A stretch of DNA of 64,000 bases from Orientallactaga sibirica (taxonomy: Eukaryota; Chordata; Mammalia; Rodentia; Dipodidae), in assembly GCA_036365145.1 (NCBI GenBank), contig JAEOAD010000025.1:29273001-29337000 (forward strand), read 5' to 3'. Both the position numbers and the translations under genes were made by a program. How positions within the stretch are numbered: position 1 is the stretch's first letter; every line of letters starts with the position of its first letter. The notes below the pieces were generated by a model that saw nothing but the letters and a program-made list of their open reading frames with translations, searched no databases and was not told the origin of the DNA. Positions 1-10,992 of this stretch are shown piece after piece.

Positions 1-36
<36 letters not shown>

Positions 37-112
37 CTGCCTATTTCTGTATCTCTCTCTCAAATAAATAAATAAATAAATAAAGAAAGAAATAAAGAAA
101 ATAAGTCACTTT
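1..112 (+). mobile_element. tRNA-derived SINE tail, cut by window edge
   Basis: A (CT)n run followed by ctacctgcctatttctg and (AAAT)n repeats is the 3' tail typical of the local tRNA-derived SINE; its head lies outside the window. Confidence 0.7.
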
Positions 113-244
113 GTGCTTAGAGCCTCCTAAGCAGCCCAAATGTTGGCATAACCAGATTGATAAGGGACAAAATTGAGGTTTTTTTTTTTTTTTTTTTTTC
201 AGAGACTGCTCAATTGAGTTGGTGTTAAAATGGGGCTGTTGATC

Positions 245-625
245 AACACAGGGCTGGGGCTTGGCAGCTCAGTGGGAACAGCACTTGCCACACAAGCATG
301 AGGGCTGAGTTCACATCCCCACACCCACAGAGAATGCTGGCCGTAGCATCATGGGGTTCGAATCCCTGTGCTGGGGACATGGGCAGCAGATGGGCTCTCG
401 AGCTCGCTGGCTAGCTTGTCTAGCTGAATCAGTGAGCTCTGAAGGCAAGCACTTTAACCACTGAGCCCCCTCTCCAGTCCAAATCCGTGAGCTTTATGTA
501 CCGTGCAAGACTTGATTTTGCAGCATGAGGTGGGGGTGATTGAGGAAGACACCCAGCCTCTGGCTTGCACACGTACACTCACACACATTTGTGCACACCA
601 CACACATGCACATACAACACACCAA
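245..625 (+). mobile_element. B4-like composite SINE (ID/B1), old, with minus tRNA-SINE scrap
   Basis: The head ggggcttggcagctcagtgg is tRNA/ID-like. The middle (gagctcgctggctagcttgtctagctgaatcagtgagctc) and the gattgaggaagacacccagcctctggc segment with a CA-rich end match the rodent B4/RSINE pattern. An antisense tRNA-SINE head fragment lies at 441-480. Confidence 0.6.
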
Positions 626-725
626 TATAAAGGCCCTGAGAGGCGGGTGGATAGTGAAGCAGAGAACATGAGGCAGGAAGTAGAGCCCTGGCACAGGTGG
701 AGAGCCACATGTCAAAACCAGCTGT

Positions 726-980
726 GGGGCTGGAGAGATGGCTTAGTGGTTAAGGCGACTGCCTACTAAGCCTAAGAATGCCTGTTTGAACCTCCAGGTC
801 CCATGTTTAGCAAGACGCAAAAGTGACGCAAAGACGCAATGTCACACATGCGCACAAGGGGGCGCATGCGTCTGGAGTTTGTTCACAGGAGCAGTTCGTT
901 CACAGGGGCTGAGAGGCCCTGGCGTGCCCATTCTCTCTGTCTGTCTCTCTCTCTCTGTCTCTCTCAAATTAAAAAAAAAA
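726..980 (+). mobile_element. tRNA-derived SINE, long variant
   Basis: Head ggggctggagagatggctta, CT-rich tail and oligo(A). The middle carries the extra gcaaaagtgacgcaaagacgcaatgtcacac block that marks the long variant. Confidence 0.85.
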
Positions 981-1122
981 GCCGGGTGTGGTGGCACATG
1001 CCTTTAATCCCAGCACTCAAGAGGCAGAGGAAGGAGGATCTCCGTGAGTTTGAGGCCACCCTGAGACTACATAGTGAATTCCAGGTCAGCCTGGACCAGA
1101 GTGAGACCCTACCTCAAAAAAC

Positions 1123-1158
<36 letters not shown>

Positions 1159-1170
1159 AAAATAAAAAAC
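981..1170 (+). mobile_element. B1-type SINE with long A tail
   Basis: Full-length gccgggtgtggtggcacatg ... gagaccctacctcaaaaaacc, followed by about 40 A. Confidence 0.9.
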
Positions 1171-1251
1171 AAAAAACCCAGCTGTGAGGACCAGCAAAGT
1201 GAGGGGACAGCAACAATCTCAATCTCTAGGGGCAGCTTGTCCTTGTTAGCT

Positions 1252-1252
<1 letters not shown>

Positions 1253-1287
<35 letters not shown>

Positions 1288-1420
1288 TGTACAGATGTGG
1301 TGTCCCTTCTGCACATGTGTGGAGGCCAGAGGGGGACATGGGTATCCTCTTCTATCAGTCTTCTGCCTTGTTTCCTTGAGACAGAGTCTCTTCCTGAACC
1401 TGGAACTCACACTGGTTTAA
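1253..1420 (-). mobile_element. (GT)n and B4-like fragment
   Basis: A (GT)n run (about 1253-1287) continues into cacatgtgtggaggccagag and gagacagagtctcttcctgaacctgg, the antisense 3' half of a B4-type composite. Confidence 0.5.
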
Positions 1421-1435
1421 AAATAGTTTAGAAAA

Positions 1436-1569
1436 GGCTGGAGCGCACGCCTTTAATGCACCGGGAGGCAGAGGTAGGAGGGCAGTTTGACTACATAGTT
1501 AATTCCAGGTCAGCCTGGACCAAACCCTACCTTGGAAAACCAAAAAAAAAAAAAAAAAAAAAAAAAAAA
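1436..1569 (+). mobile_element. B1-type SINE, internally deleted
   Basis: The gcacgcctttaat box is retained, about 30 bp of the middle are missing, and it ends in about 28 A. Confidence 0.8.
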
Positions 1570-1575
1570 TAGTTT

Positions 1576-1775
1576 ATCCTGGTTCATGAAGCCAAAGGAT
1601 CCTGGTTCGATTCTCCAGGACCCACATAAACCAGATGCACAAGGGGCACATGCACCTGGAGTTTGTTTGCAGTGGCCAGAGGCCCTGGCATGCCCATTCT
1701 CTCTCTGTCTGCCTCTCTTCTATCTCTCTTTCTGCTTGCAAATAAATTTTAAAAATATTTAATAAAAAAATTTTA
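1576..1775 (+). mobile_element. tRNA-derived SINE, 5'-truncated
   Basis: It begins at the gaagccaaaggatcctggtt segment; the A-box head is missing and the CT-rich tail is present. Confidence 0.8.
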
Positions 1776-1796
1776 TATTTATTTTTTAAAGCATTT

Positions 1797-1870
1797 TGAA
1801 TATTTTATTTATTTATTTATTTATTTATTTATTTGAGAGAGAAAGAGGCAGACAGAGAGAGTGGCACAGT
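1797..1870 (-). mobile_element. tRNA-derived SINE tail with (ATTT)n
   Basis: (TTTA)n followed by gagagagaaagaggcagacagagag is the antisense tail only; the body is absent. Confidence 0.6.
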
Positions 1871-2210
1871 ACCCATATGCTGCTCTCTGTCTCCTTCCCT
1901 TTCTCTCCTGGTAGGGGGACTCCAAGGGCTCTTGGGGTCCTTTCTTCCCTTGAGGATGGCTCTTGGTACATCCCTGCACCTGCTGGGAGAGGCTCCCAGG
2001 GGTCCAGCAGCACTCACAGCCCCTTTCAGGCGCCTCAGTTTTCTGTTCTCTGCTCAGCCTCTTTTTCTAGCCTCACCCCTTGTGGCTACCTCTGTCCTTC
2101 CTGGGGGCAGTGGGTGTAAATGTTTATAACTCAGTGGAGCAGAAATGCAAACCTAGATACCCCTACTTCCACCCCAAGACTGAGGGCAACGGGTTGTTAA
2201 AAGTCAGGGA

Positions 2211-2365
2211 GAGCTAGGAGTGGTGGTGCACACCTTTAATCCCAGCAGTCAGGAGGCAGAGAGGTAGGAGGATCGCCATGAGTTCGAGGCTACCCTGAGA
2301 GTGCATAGCAAATTCAAGGTCAGGCTGGACTACAGCAAGACCCTCCCTCAAAACAACAACAAAGT
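2211..2365 (+). mobile_element. B1-type SINE
   Basis: It runs from ggagtggtggtgcacacctt to the cctcaaaacaacaac tail and is moderately diverged. Confidence 0.85.
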
Positions 2366-3090
2366 TGGGGAAAGCCCTCCCCCTGCCCATTCCCTCCCCT
2401 TGGGTTCTCTCTCTACTGGCCACCTCTGGGTGGCCTGTCCCCTCCCTTGAGTGTGGTCTCAGGCTCACCACTGGTCAGCCAGTCCTATTTCTGTTTCCCT
2501 CTCCTCACTTTTTGTTTCCTTGCCTCTTTTTCTGTTTTTCCTGCCCCTTCCCACCTTGACTGTCAAGCTCAGAGGGCCCTGAAGCCTCCCTTCCCACACC
2601 CTTCCTTCTCCCCAAACATCCCCAGTATCTTCTCTTCCCTCTGTAACAACCCCAGCACTGGCTTTCGTTGCATTCTTATGAGCTGTGCCTTGGGGGAGCC
2701 CCCTGGACACCCCCATCCTTAGTCTCCCCACCCGGTTGACAAGAAATCCCCAGTAGCACAAGCAGGGTGGGGGAGGAGCCAGGCCAGCAGGAGCGGAAGT
2801 GAAAGTTCCCAGCAAGCAACTGAGCTGGGTGAGCTGCCTCAGGTCCGGGCTGGCCCTCCCTAGCTGGGACTCATAATACTTTCTGGATCAATTCTCAATG
2901 GTCACTTTTTAAAGTGTTTCTTTCTTGAAGTGACAGAGGAGTGCTCAGCACTGAAACATCTCTAACACACCTTCCAAGGCTCAGGGGCCATTGCGGAAGA
3001 GGTGGTGGAAAGAATGTAAGAGCCAAAGGAAGGGTAGGACTGCTTACAACGTGCTCCTCCAGACACAAAATGGCCTGGATATCCATGACC
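2366..3090. other. Unique sequence, pyrimidine-rich
   Basis: Pyrimidine-rich from about 2385 to 2660. No gene or repeat was recognised; the short ORFs here lack codon or family signals. Confidence 0.5.
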
Positions 3091-3302
3091 TCACAGTGCC
3101 TGACACTACCTACATAAAACCATAATAGGAGAAAAAGATCAAGACATCAAAATGAAAAGAGAGACTGATTGACAGGGGGAGGGGATATGATGGAGAGTGG
3201 AGTTTCAAAGGGGAAAGTGAGGAGGAGAGGGAAGTACCATGGGATACTGTCTACAATTATGGAAGTTGTCAATAAAAAATAAATTTAAAAATATTTAAAA
3301 AA
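3091..3302 (+). mobile_element. LINE-1 3' end fragment
   Basis: It reads ataaaaccataataggaga ... accatgggatactgtctac ... gaagttgtcaataaaaaa. The same terminal phrase recurs at 45537-45590 and in part near 6770, so it is a dispersed 3' end. The L1 assignment is from the general form. Confidence 0.55.
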
Positions 3303-3492
3303 GTTTCTTTCTTATTGTTTACTTTTTGGTTCTGGGGACATACATGGTAGCAAGAAGTCTGTCACGGAGCCACAGTTCCTGACCCTTTCTGATGGGTTCT
3401 GAAGCACTTATTGGGTCTGTTCTCTTAGAATTCTAGAAAATGGCTTTTCATTCATTCATTTGTTTCTATTTATTACTATTATTTTTAAAAAT

Positions 3493-3664
3493 AGCTGGGC
3501 ATAGTGGCTCATGCCTTTAATCCCAGCACTGGGAGGCAGAGGTGGGAGTATTGCCGTGAGTTCAAGGCCACCCTGAGACTACATAGTGACTTCCAGGTCA
3601 GCCTGGACTAGAGTGGGACCCTACCTCAAAAAAAAATAAATAAATAAAAATAAAATAAAATAAA
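3493..3664 (+). mobile_element. B1-type SINE, plus arm of an inverted pair
   Basis: Full-length with a tail of mixed AAAT/AAAAT units; it directly abuts an antisense B1. Confidence 0.9.
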
Positions 3665-3812
3665 TCTGTTTTTGAAGCAGGGTCTCACTGTAGCCCAGGC
3701 TGACCTGTAACTCACTCTGCAGTCCTAGGCTGGTCTCAACCCCACAGTGATCCTCCTCCCTCAGCCTGCCAAGCACTGAGATTAAAGGTGTACGCCACCA
3801 CACCCAGCAGCT
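3665..3812 (-). mobile_element. B1-type SINE, minus arm of an inverted pair
   Basis: It runs from gaagcagggtctcactgtag to acgccaccacacccagc. It is older than its neighbour. Confidence 0.85.
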
Positions 3813-4139
3813 TTTTCTTTGTTTAAATTATTAACTGGACTTGAAGTTAGACATTAGGAAGAATTTCCAGTTAAGGGTTAAGCCAGCCGGGAGCATCAGA
3901 CAGATAAGATAAGGAGGGGGCCGGATTCTAGGACATCCTGGGGAGGGGAAGAGGAGCTTAAGTGACCTAGGAGATGGGCTTTTCTGGAGAAACTGGAGGA
4001 TGGTGGATGCCCAAGACAGGCTGTCTTTAAGGTCCCAGGGACCAAGCCATCCTGGAGCCTGTCAGACTCATATTCCAGCCCCAAGCAGGGATGGATTGAT
4101 TGGATTGATTGATTGATGGGTGCCACTGTGGGGGTCATA
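3813..4139. other. Unique sequence
   Basis: No gene or repeat was recognised apart from a short gattgattgattgat run at about 4094-4116. Confidence 0.5.
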
Positions 4140-4369
4140 TTTTCTTTTTTTTTTCTTTTTTTAATTTGAGAGAGACAGAGAATGGGCGCTCCAGGACCTC
4201 TCAGCCTCTGTGAAGGAACTCCAGACACGAGCACCCCCTTGTGTGCGTGTGCGACTTTGTGTGCTTGTGTCACTTTGCATCTGGCTAAACGTGGGACCTG
4301 GAGCATCGAAGGGGCGTTCTTAGGCTTCGCAGGCAGGCGCCTTAACCGCTAAGCCACCTCTCCAGCCCA
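4140..4369 (-). mobile_element. tRNA-derived SINE, long variant
   Basis: The antisense element ends in gctaagccacctctccagccc. It carries the extra gtgcgactttgtgtgcttgt block of the long variant. Confidence 0.85.
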
Positions 4370-4962
4370 ATACTTTTCTTCCCTGACTCTGAGAGGTTGA
4401 GCCCCTTCCCGCAGCAGATGGCATGGAATTAAATTCTTAGTTGTTTTCTAGTTAAGTTAACCAAAACTAACATGAGGGACAGGTGGGGGTGGGGGGTTGA
4501 CTGAGGGAAGAGACAGGCCTGCACGCTGAGGTCCTCTTCTGCCGTCCCCCTCCTGCCATCACCTTACGGTGGCTCTTAGGACCCAGGCCAGAGTGTGAGA
4601 GTGAGAGGCGCTGGGTCCTTGTGGGCGGACCTCTCACCGCCCCACGCTCCTTTGCTGTCTAGATCTACTTCCTCCGTCTTCTGGGACCCAATTCCTGCTT
4701 GCTCCTTCTTCACTGGCCCTTGTCAGTGGCATGGTGACTAGGGTGGGCATGGGGCTGGGAGGTTGGTTTCTGGGCTGGCCAGGTGAACCTCCTTTGCTTC
4801 CTCCAGGAGCTAGAAGCAGGTGGCCCGGTGCCTTGGGCCCGGCGGAGCTCTGGGAACTGAGCAGAAAGCTGGGGCGCTCTCCCACTTCTGCAGCCCCAGT
4901 GCCCAACATCCAACTTCCCAGCATTGCCACAGGGGGCCTTGGCATATTTTAGTATTCATTTA
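4370..4962. other. Unique sequence, GC-moderate
   Basis: No repeat was recognised. The 103-codon minus and 73-codon plus ORFs overlap each other and look like chance. Confidence 0.5.
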
Positions 4963-5103
4963 TGTTTTTTCGAGTTCTTGATAGGGTCTCACTCAGCCCA
5001 GGAACGTCCTATGTGTCCCAGGCTGGCCTTGAACTCAGGTCAGTTCTCTTGCCTTGGCCTCCCGAGTGGTGAGACATCAGCTGTGTGCCACTGTCTTGGC
5101 TTA
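4963..5103 (-). mobile_element. B1-like SINE, diverged
   Basis: gatagggtctcactcagccc and ccaggctggccttgaactca identify an old antisense B1. Confidence 0.7.
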
Positions 5104-5126
5104 ATGGGAGTTTGGAAGGTGTGAAG

Positions 5127-5325
5127 CATGTTGAGACTGAGGCGTGGGGAACAGAAATTCAAGGCCAATCTGGATTACAGAGTGAGTTCAAGGCCAGCCT
5201 GTGCAATGTAGTGAGACTCTGTTTAAAATGCAAGAAGAAAAGAGGACCAGATACAGCTTAGTGGTAGAGAACTTGCCTAACATGTGCATGTTCGGTCCCC
5301 AGTTCTGCAGGGGAAAAACACCATG
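5127..5325 (+). mobile_element. Old B1 fragment followed by an ID-like element
   Basis: A B1-like half (aaggccagcctgtgcaatgt) ends near 5232. From 5246 the sequence cagcttagtggtagagaact and ggtccccagttc has ID/tRNA boxes. Confidence 0.55.
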
Positions 5326-5336
5326 CACCCCCACCC

Positions 5337-5390
5337 AGCCAGGAATGGTGGCCCACACCTGTAATCTTAGTACTTGGAAGGGAGACGCTC
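5337..5390 (+). mobile_element. B1 fragment (5' end only)
   Basis: ggaatggtggcccacacctg marks a 5' stub. Confidence 0.5.
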
Positions 5391-6457
5391 ATCCAAGGGT
5401 GAGATAGAGCTTGTGACCTCCCCTACCACAGGGACAGGGACCGAGTGGTGGTGGTGGATTCCGAGGGAGGTGGGAGCCCCCAGTAGAGGGATGAGGTCTC
5501 CCCGGTAGCCAGAGAGGGGCAAGAGAATGGAGGTGCCATGAAGGGGAACGGTCCCTAAGGCTGAGAGAGGAAGGTGTGGGGGAAAAGGTCCCCTGGAGGG
5601 TCCAGTCTGGGGTGAGGTGGCCAGGAGCAGAGGCGGGGAGGCCACAGTGGAAGGTGACATGTGCAGATCGATACTAACCTAGGTGACAGACTCTCAGTAA
5701 GAAGCCCGTTTCCCTCAACGCTTCTCCTGCCCCAGCCAGGGCTTCCCACGATGGCGGCCCAGCAGAAGCTGCGTGGGCAAGAGCACACCTGGGGGTGGCA
5801 CTGTCTGCCTCGTCCTGTCCTGCCTGAGTTTCCCAGTGGGACTAGAAAAGGCGCTGGAGTGTAGGGCACAGGCAGTGGCCTCTTTGTGTTCCTACGTCTG
5901 AAGGAAGTATGTGTCCTGGTGTGGGCATCTGAGCTCCACTGTGGACCTGTCAGGCAGTGATCTGCCTCGGAGCAGCTGGGAAGTGAGTGTGTGTTCCTTT
6001 GTGCATGGCAGCCTCTGAACTGGATTTGCGTGTGTGGGCATTTGTGTGAGTTTTTGTGTTTCCAGCACTTGTGTGCCTGTTTGTCCACACACACGCCCAT
6101 CTCTGGGCACACGGGCATGTGGATCCAGGCTTGGCTGTGTGTGAGTGTGCGGTCTGGTTTCGGTGACTGTCTGTCTGCTCCTGGAGACCACGTGGGTGTG
6201 TCTGTGCCAGTCTTTGCATCTTTGGACACTGGGAAAATGCTGCCCCAGACTGGCCCCCCTAGGCACTGGTTTGCTTTGCTGGGCCCAAGAGCTTCCTTGT
6301 GCAGACTCTCAGAGCTAACAGTGGGATGGCCCAAGAAAAATGGGATGGGCGGTTTTGCTACTTCCAGGCCGGAACCCCAGGAAGCCTAAGTAAATGTAGT
6401 TAGTGCGCGTGCTAGGAAGGAAGGCCAGGGAGCTGAGGAGGAAGACAGAAAGGTCAA
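5391..6457. other. Unique sequence with a GT-rich patch
   Basis: At 5985-6205 it is GT-rich but not a clean repeat; this antisense CA-richness produces a 259-codon minus ORF with no recognisable domain. No gene is supported. Confidence 0.5.
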
Positions 6458-6618
6458 AGCCGGGTGAGGTGGCGCAGGCCTTTAGCACTCAGGAGGCAGA
6501 GGTAGGAGGATCACTATGAGTTGGAGTCCACTGAAACTACATAGTGAATTCCAGGTCATCCTGGGTTAGAGTGAGACCCTACCTCAAAAATAAATAAATA
6601 AATAAAAAAATAAACATC
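6458..6618 (+). mobile_element. B1-type SINE
   Basis: Full-length with an (AAAT)n tail; several internal single-base losses. Confidence 0.85.
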
Positions 6619-6754
6619 AAAAAAAGAAAAGAAAAAAGAAGAAGAAAGGTCAAGGCAACTGAATGGAGAAAGAGCCAGAAAGGTGTGGAAGAGGTAGGAG
6701 GAATGTTAATGAAGGACCTTCTCTAGGGAATGAACAGAGGAAGACCCTGAAAGC

Positions 6755-6801
6755 CGACAGGATGCAATAGCAGAGTTCTACAATTAAGGAAGTTGTTAAT
6801 T

Positions 6802-6848
<47 letters not shown>
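6755..6848 (+). repeat. L1 3'-end scrap and (CA)n microsatellite
   Basis: tctacaattaaggaagttgt resembles the LINE-1 end at 3255-3280; about 19 CA units follow (6804-6842), then tatata. Confidence 0.6.
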
Positions 6849-6849
<1 letters not shown>

Positions 6850-7003
6850 GCTGGGCATGGTGGCGCTCAAGCCTTTAATCCCAGCACTCGGGAGGCAGGC
6901 AGAGAGGTAGGAGGATCACCATAAGTTCGGGGCCACCCTGAGGCTACAGAGTGAATTCTAGGTCAGCCTGGGCTAGAGTGAGACCCTTCCTCGAAAAAAC
7001 AAT
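6849..7003 (+). mobile_element. B1-type SINE
   Basis: Full-length with a gcaggcagaga insertion-like repeat in the first half. Confidence 0.88.
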
Positions 7004-7040
7004 ATATAGATAGATAGATAGATAGATAAATAGATAGATG
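7004..7040 (+). repeat. (GATA)n microsatellite
   Basis: About eight GATA units, one interrupted by aa, grown from the B1 tail. Confidence 0.9.
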
Positions 7041-7432
7041 GGGAGTGTTGAGCTAGGCCCAGCCCAGGGACAATGCGATAGTGTGAATGTACCCTGAGAT
7101 GGAGCTCCTGAGAGGCTCCCGTCTCCCCTCCTGCATGCTCCACGCTGCACTCTGCCTCTTCACCTCAATGCTGTGTCTGAGGCCTGGCTTCTAGTCGTTC
7201 CCAATCTTGCGGGCCTGGGGGTCCAGGTGAGCGGCACAGAGGAGGTCTGAGGTTCTGGAGGAGCAGTGGTTCACGACCCTCACCAGGAGGGCCTCATGTG
7301 TCCACAGCTTTCTGAGGGCTTTTAGGGCCATCTTCAGTGCCTGGTGTGCCACAGTAGCTAAGGACTAGAGTCACAGCGTTGTTTCTGTTCCATAGCACTT
7401 TATTCTAATTAACTGATTGAAGAGTTAAGGGC

Positions 7433-7515
7433 TGAGACAGGATCTTGCCATGTAGCCCAGGCTGGTCTTGGTTTGCATTCATTCTCCTGAGTTTACAAGC
7501 ATGCGTGGTCTGATT
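7433..7515 (-). mobile_element. Old B1-like fragment
   Basis: gacaggatcttgccatgtag and cccaggctggtcttgg are recognisable; the rest has decayed. Confidence 0.55.
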
Positions 7516-9287
7516 CCTCAGTACTTTAGCTGCCTTCTGGGGGGCAGGGAGTGAGAAAAGGGTCCTTCTTGCTCTCAGGCCATCTCATTCCTGTCTTCTC
7601 TAGGGTCTTCTGCACTGGCTCACAGGCAGCACCGCAAGGAGATTGAAGAAGTCTCTGGAAGGTCAATTTGCTCAGCGCAGGAACCTTGGCTCTGCTGTTT
7701 CCTAGTATTATATTTCACTTGGTGTTTTTCACGTTGTTCCCACACAAAGCCTTTGGCATGGCCAAGGGTTTAAGGTGTTGGCAGGACCATTGAAGCTGCC
7801 TCGGGCAGCCACACAAGCTTCCACCGCTTCATAAGCTGCCCTCTCAGATGGAGTCTTGACAAAGCTAAGTGTCTGCGCTCTTGCCCACTGCTGACACTTG
7901 CAGAAGTCTGGCTGTGTACTCCTAGACGTGCCACCCTCTGTTTGGGCAGGGAATTATGGATGGCAGGGGCCCAGGACCCAGTGGATATGTCCCCTTGGCC
8001 CCCTTCAGCCCTTCCCAGGGCCAGCTCTAGTGTCCTGTATTGGGCTTCACAGCCAGCTCTTTGCCCAGGAGCTGCCTGTGGTGAGCTGGCCAGCAACTGT
8101 GCTCTGGAAGATGGTGTAAAACCCGAGTCTTGTCTCAAATCCTACTCCCTCTGGGCTTTGTCTTTGTACAGTGTTCCGGTCTGGTCTTCAAAGGGGTCTG
8201 GTCTCTTTCTTCAGACCCGGGGCTTCAGGAAGCCAGGGACTGTTGCTTCTCAATTAGGGGCTCCTTGGGAAACGGTATCTTCCCCTGGACTGGAGGTCCT
8301 TATGGGGCATGCCTTTCCTTGCTTTTCTTTTTCCTGCATGCTGTCAGAGTACGGGGGGGTGGGGGTGGGGGGGAGACTGGAGCCCTGGGGCTCACGGGGT
8401 GGCAGGGAAGGAGAGTGGAAGGAAGGTGGGTACAAAGGACTTCAGGGGCCAACTGGCACCACATGAGGTTCAAGCGGCCCTGAAAGAGCGGCAGGAAGGA
8501 AGGACAATGGCAAGACTGATGCTTAGTGGGGGGTGTTCAGAGCTGCAGTTGGTCGGGGTTGGGGTGCCCCAGGGCTGGAGTCCAGGTGAAGGGAGTCAGA
8601 CTAAAGCTAAGTGACCAGGCTTCTGAAGTTTGGAGTAACCCCCACTCTCATCTGGACTTCAGAAAACCTGAATGGTTCCCCCTTCCCCGTCCCCTCCAAT
8701 AACCAGAAAAGGCCTGGGATTTTGGAATCCCCACTGTTGTTTATAGAAGCTGACCACATCTCGTGGCCCCAGGACTGTGGCAGGGAATGCTGCCTCTTCT
8801 CAGCCACCACCTGTGGCTCGGGTGGACACCTGACTTTCCAAGTTTCATGTTCCTTAAAGGAGTTTAACAGGTGGCCCAGATAAGCAGATCAGGCTCGGGT
8901 CCCAGGTGCTCAGCTGTCCCTCATCGTGTCCCACAGTCCCATGCAAGATTCCCCTCTGCTCCCCTACCCCCAAAGCCTTGAACGGTCGCCCTCCCCAGAC
9001 CGGGGTCTGGAAGCTTCTTCCCTTTCACTTCAGACTCCACCACTCTCTTGTCAGGCCTGGCGGTACCTAAATCCTGGGCTCCAGGAAACTGTCCTATCTC
9101 TGAGTCCTCTTATCTTGAACCTGAACTTGTACTTTAGACATTGCCCCTCTCTGGAGCCAGGAAGAGTTTCTTCAACTGGAAGAATGGAGGGGGTTCCATG
9201 TGAGGCTGGTCTCTCCCTGTCTCCATTCTTCTACCCAAAACACCAACCCAGGGTAGCTTAACTAAGCTTTAAAAATGCTCTGTTAAG
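7516..9287. other. Unique intergenic sequence
   Basis: It holds no SINE for 1.8 kb, with G-rich runs at 8350-8372. Overlapping ORFs of 60-174 codons occur in several frames without any family I recognise. It was inspected for ETS-domain coding (an ETV3L candidate site) and none was seen. Confidence 0.5.
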
Positions 9288-9663
9288 GAGAATATATGTT
9301 GTAGCAGACAGCTTCAGGTTCACTGAGATGAACTTCCAGACCAGGCACAGTTATGGAGGAAGGGATTTACTGAAGCTTACAGATCCAGGGGAAGTTCCAT
9401 AATGGCAGAAGAAGCTGGCCTGACTTCACAGGACCAAACGCAGAGAGAAAGACCAAAAGCCAAAAACCACACAGCACAGCACACCTGAGGAACTCCAGCT
9501 TGGCACACTTTGCATATCTTTAGATTGAAATCTCAAACCACCATCTCACCGTAGGGTTGGATCCTAAGATCCACCCAGTGACGCTGCCTCTAGCCAGATG
9601 CTACAAAGTACAAAGTAATAAAACACTGAATATACTGGGGGTCATCTATTCAAACTACCACGC
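9288..9663. mobile_element. Dispersed repeat, unclassified
   Basis: Phrases such as ggaagggatttactgaagct and taatggcagaagaagctggc, with an end in tattcaaactacca, have the form of a rodent LINE/LTR 3' segment. The class cannot be settled by eye. Confidence 0.4.
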
Positions 9664-10602
9664 ATGTTGATAGGAGAAACACCACGTGGCAGAGAAGGGG
9701 CGCCGGGAGAGTTGAAGAGCTCCAAGATCCTCAGTAATACGGGCAAAATGAAGTCAATACCAGGGCAGGGGCTGGGCAGGGGATCTCAGCTCTCTTCCAT
9801 CTTAGGACTCCATCTCTCCATCTGCCTCCTACCTCAGCCTCTGCATTCTGGGTTCCCAAAGTACCACTCCTGCCCCTGCTAGCCCCAGCCTGTGTCAGGC
9901 TGCCACCCCACATGTCCTTCTTTCTACATCTCCATACTCCTTCCTTTCCAAATGGATCCCACCCTCAGCACTTCTCGGTTGGTACTTCCTCCCCTCTCTT
10001 CCCTGTCTCTTACCCCCATTACACCAGCGACAACAGTCTAAGCCGTCTGCGTGACAAGAACTAGGAACACCACACCTCTTCATCTCGCCCAGATCGGATC
10101 AGAAAGCTACTTCATTTACCACGTGGTGGCCAAATGCTAGGTAGGGCAGGCTGAGCTAGACACTGGGAGCGGGGAGAAACCTCCTAGCCCTGCCTTTTGT
10201 GTCTGAAGTGCACATGCCACCATCGGAGGCTCCAGCCCACCTGAAGGCTACTGTCCCTGTGGAGGGGAGGGGAGGCATGAGACCTTGCCCAGAATTGTGG
10301 GGACAGCCAAGCTCCTGCGCTAAGTCAGCCCTGAAAACACTTCGGCAATCGGAAAAGCCGCAGCTTCTAGAAGGGGCACAGAAAGGCTGTGGCACCTTTC
10401 ATGGGGAGAGGCCTGGAGCAGACGCCAGTGCTGTGTTGTTTACCTGTTTATCCTCACTGCTGGGCATTGCCAGCCTGGACGTGTCCGGCCTGCCCTGCCC
10501 AAGGCTATTTGTTGACTTTGTAATCACGGGGCAGGGCTGGCTGAATAAGAGAATGAACACTGCCTCCTTGTCTATTAGCATTCTCTTGGCTATCGGTCAG
10601 CA

Positions 10603-10696
10603 GACTGTGAGCCCCCGGAGAGCAGGGACTCCGGTGTCTCCCAGAACAGTGTCCAGTAGGCACTGGCCAAAATGGGCTTGCTGACTGACTGACTCT
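10603..10696 (+). mobile_element. L2-like 3' end fragment
   Basis: gactgtgagcccccggagag cagggact followed by ccagtaggcactggcc resembles the L2 end (gactgtgagctcc...cagggac...gtaggcact). Confidence 0.5.
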
Positions 10697-10867
10697 CCCT
10701 TTCTGGCTGAGGTGGTTCCAGAGGAGTGCAGACACACTTTTCCCTTACAGAAACCTGGGGTCTCTTGAAGCTGCCCAATGGCCTGCCTCTCCAGGCCGCA
10801 GGCCTCATTCTTCAGTCTTAAGAACATGCGTGGACTTCGGAGCTCTCCGGTGAGCCCGTCTGGTGAG

Positions 10868-10992
10868 TCATCGTGTTGACCTAAGGCAATTCCCTTAACT
10901 TCCTTGACCTTTGTTTTCTTCATCTGTACAGTGGGAATAACAATAGCATTTTCTCCAGATCATTCTGTGCGGCAAGGAAGTTAACACAAGTT
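10868..10992 (-). mobile_element. MIR element
   Basis: ttgttttcttcatctgtaca gtgggaataacaatagca is the antisense MIR core. Confidence 0.7.

Noticed and set aside
5555..6334. 259-codon minus-strand ORF
   Set aside because: Its composition (His/Thr/Pro/Ser) follows from antisense GT-rich sequence; no domain, no splice context, and overlapping ORFs occur in the other frames.
7942..8466. 174-codon plus-strand ORF
   Set aside because: It runs through a G-rich low-complexity stretch, overlaps comparable ORFs in other frames, and has no known domain.
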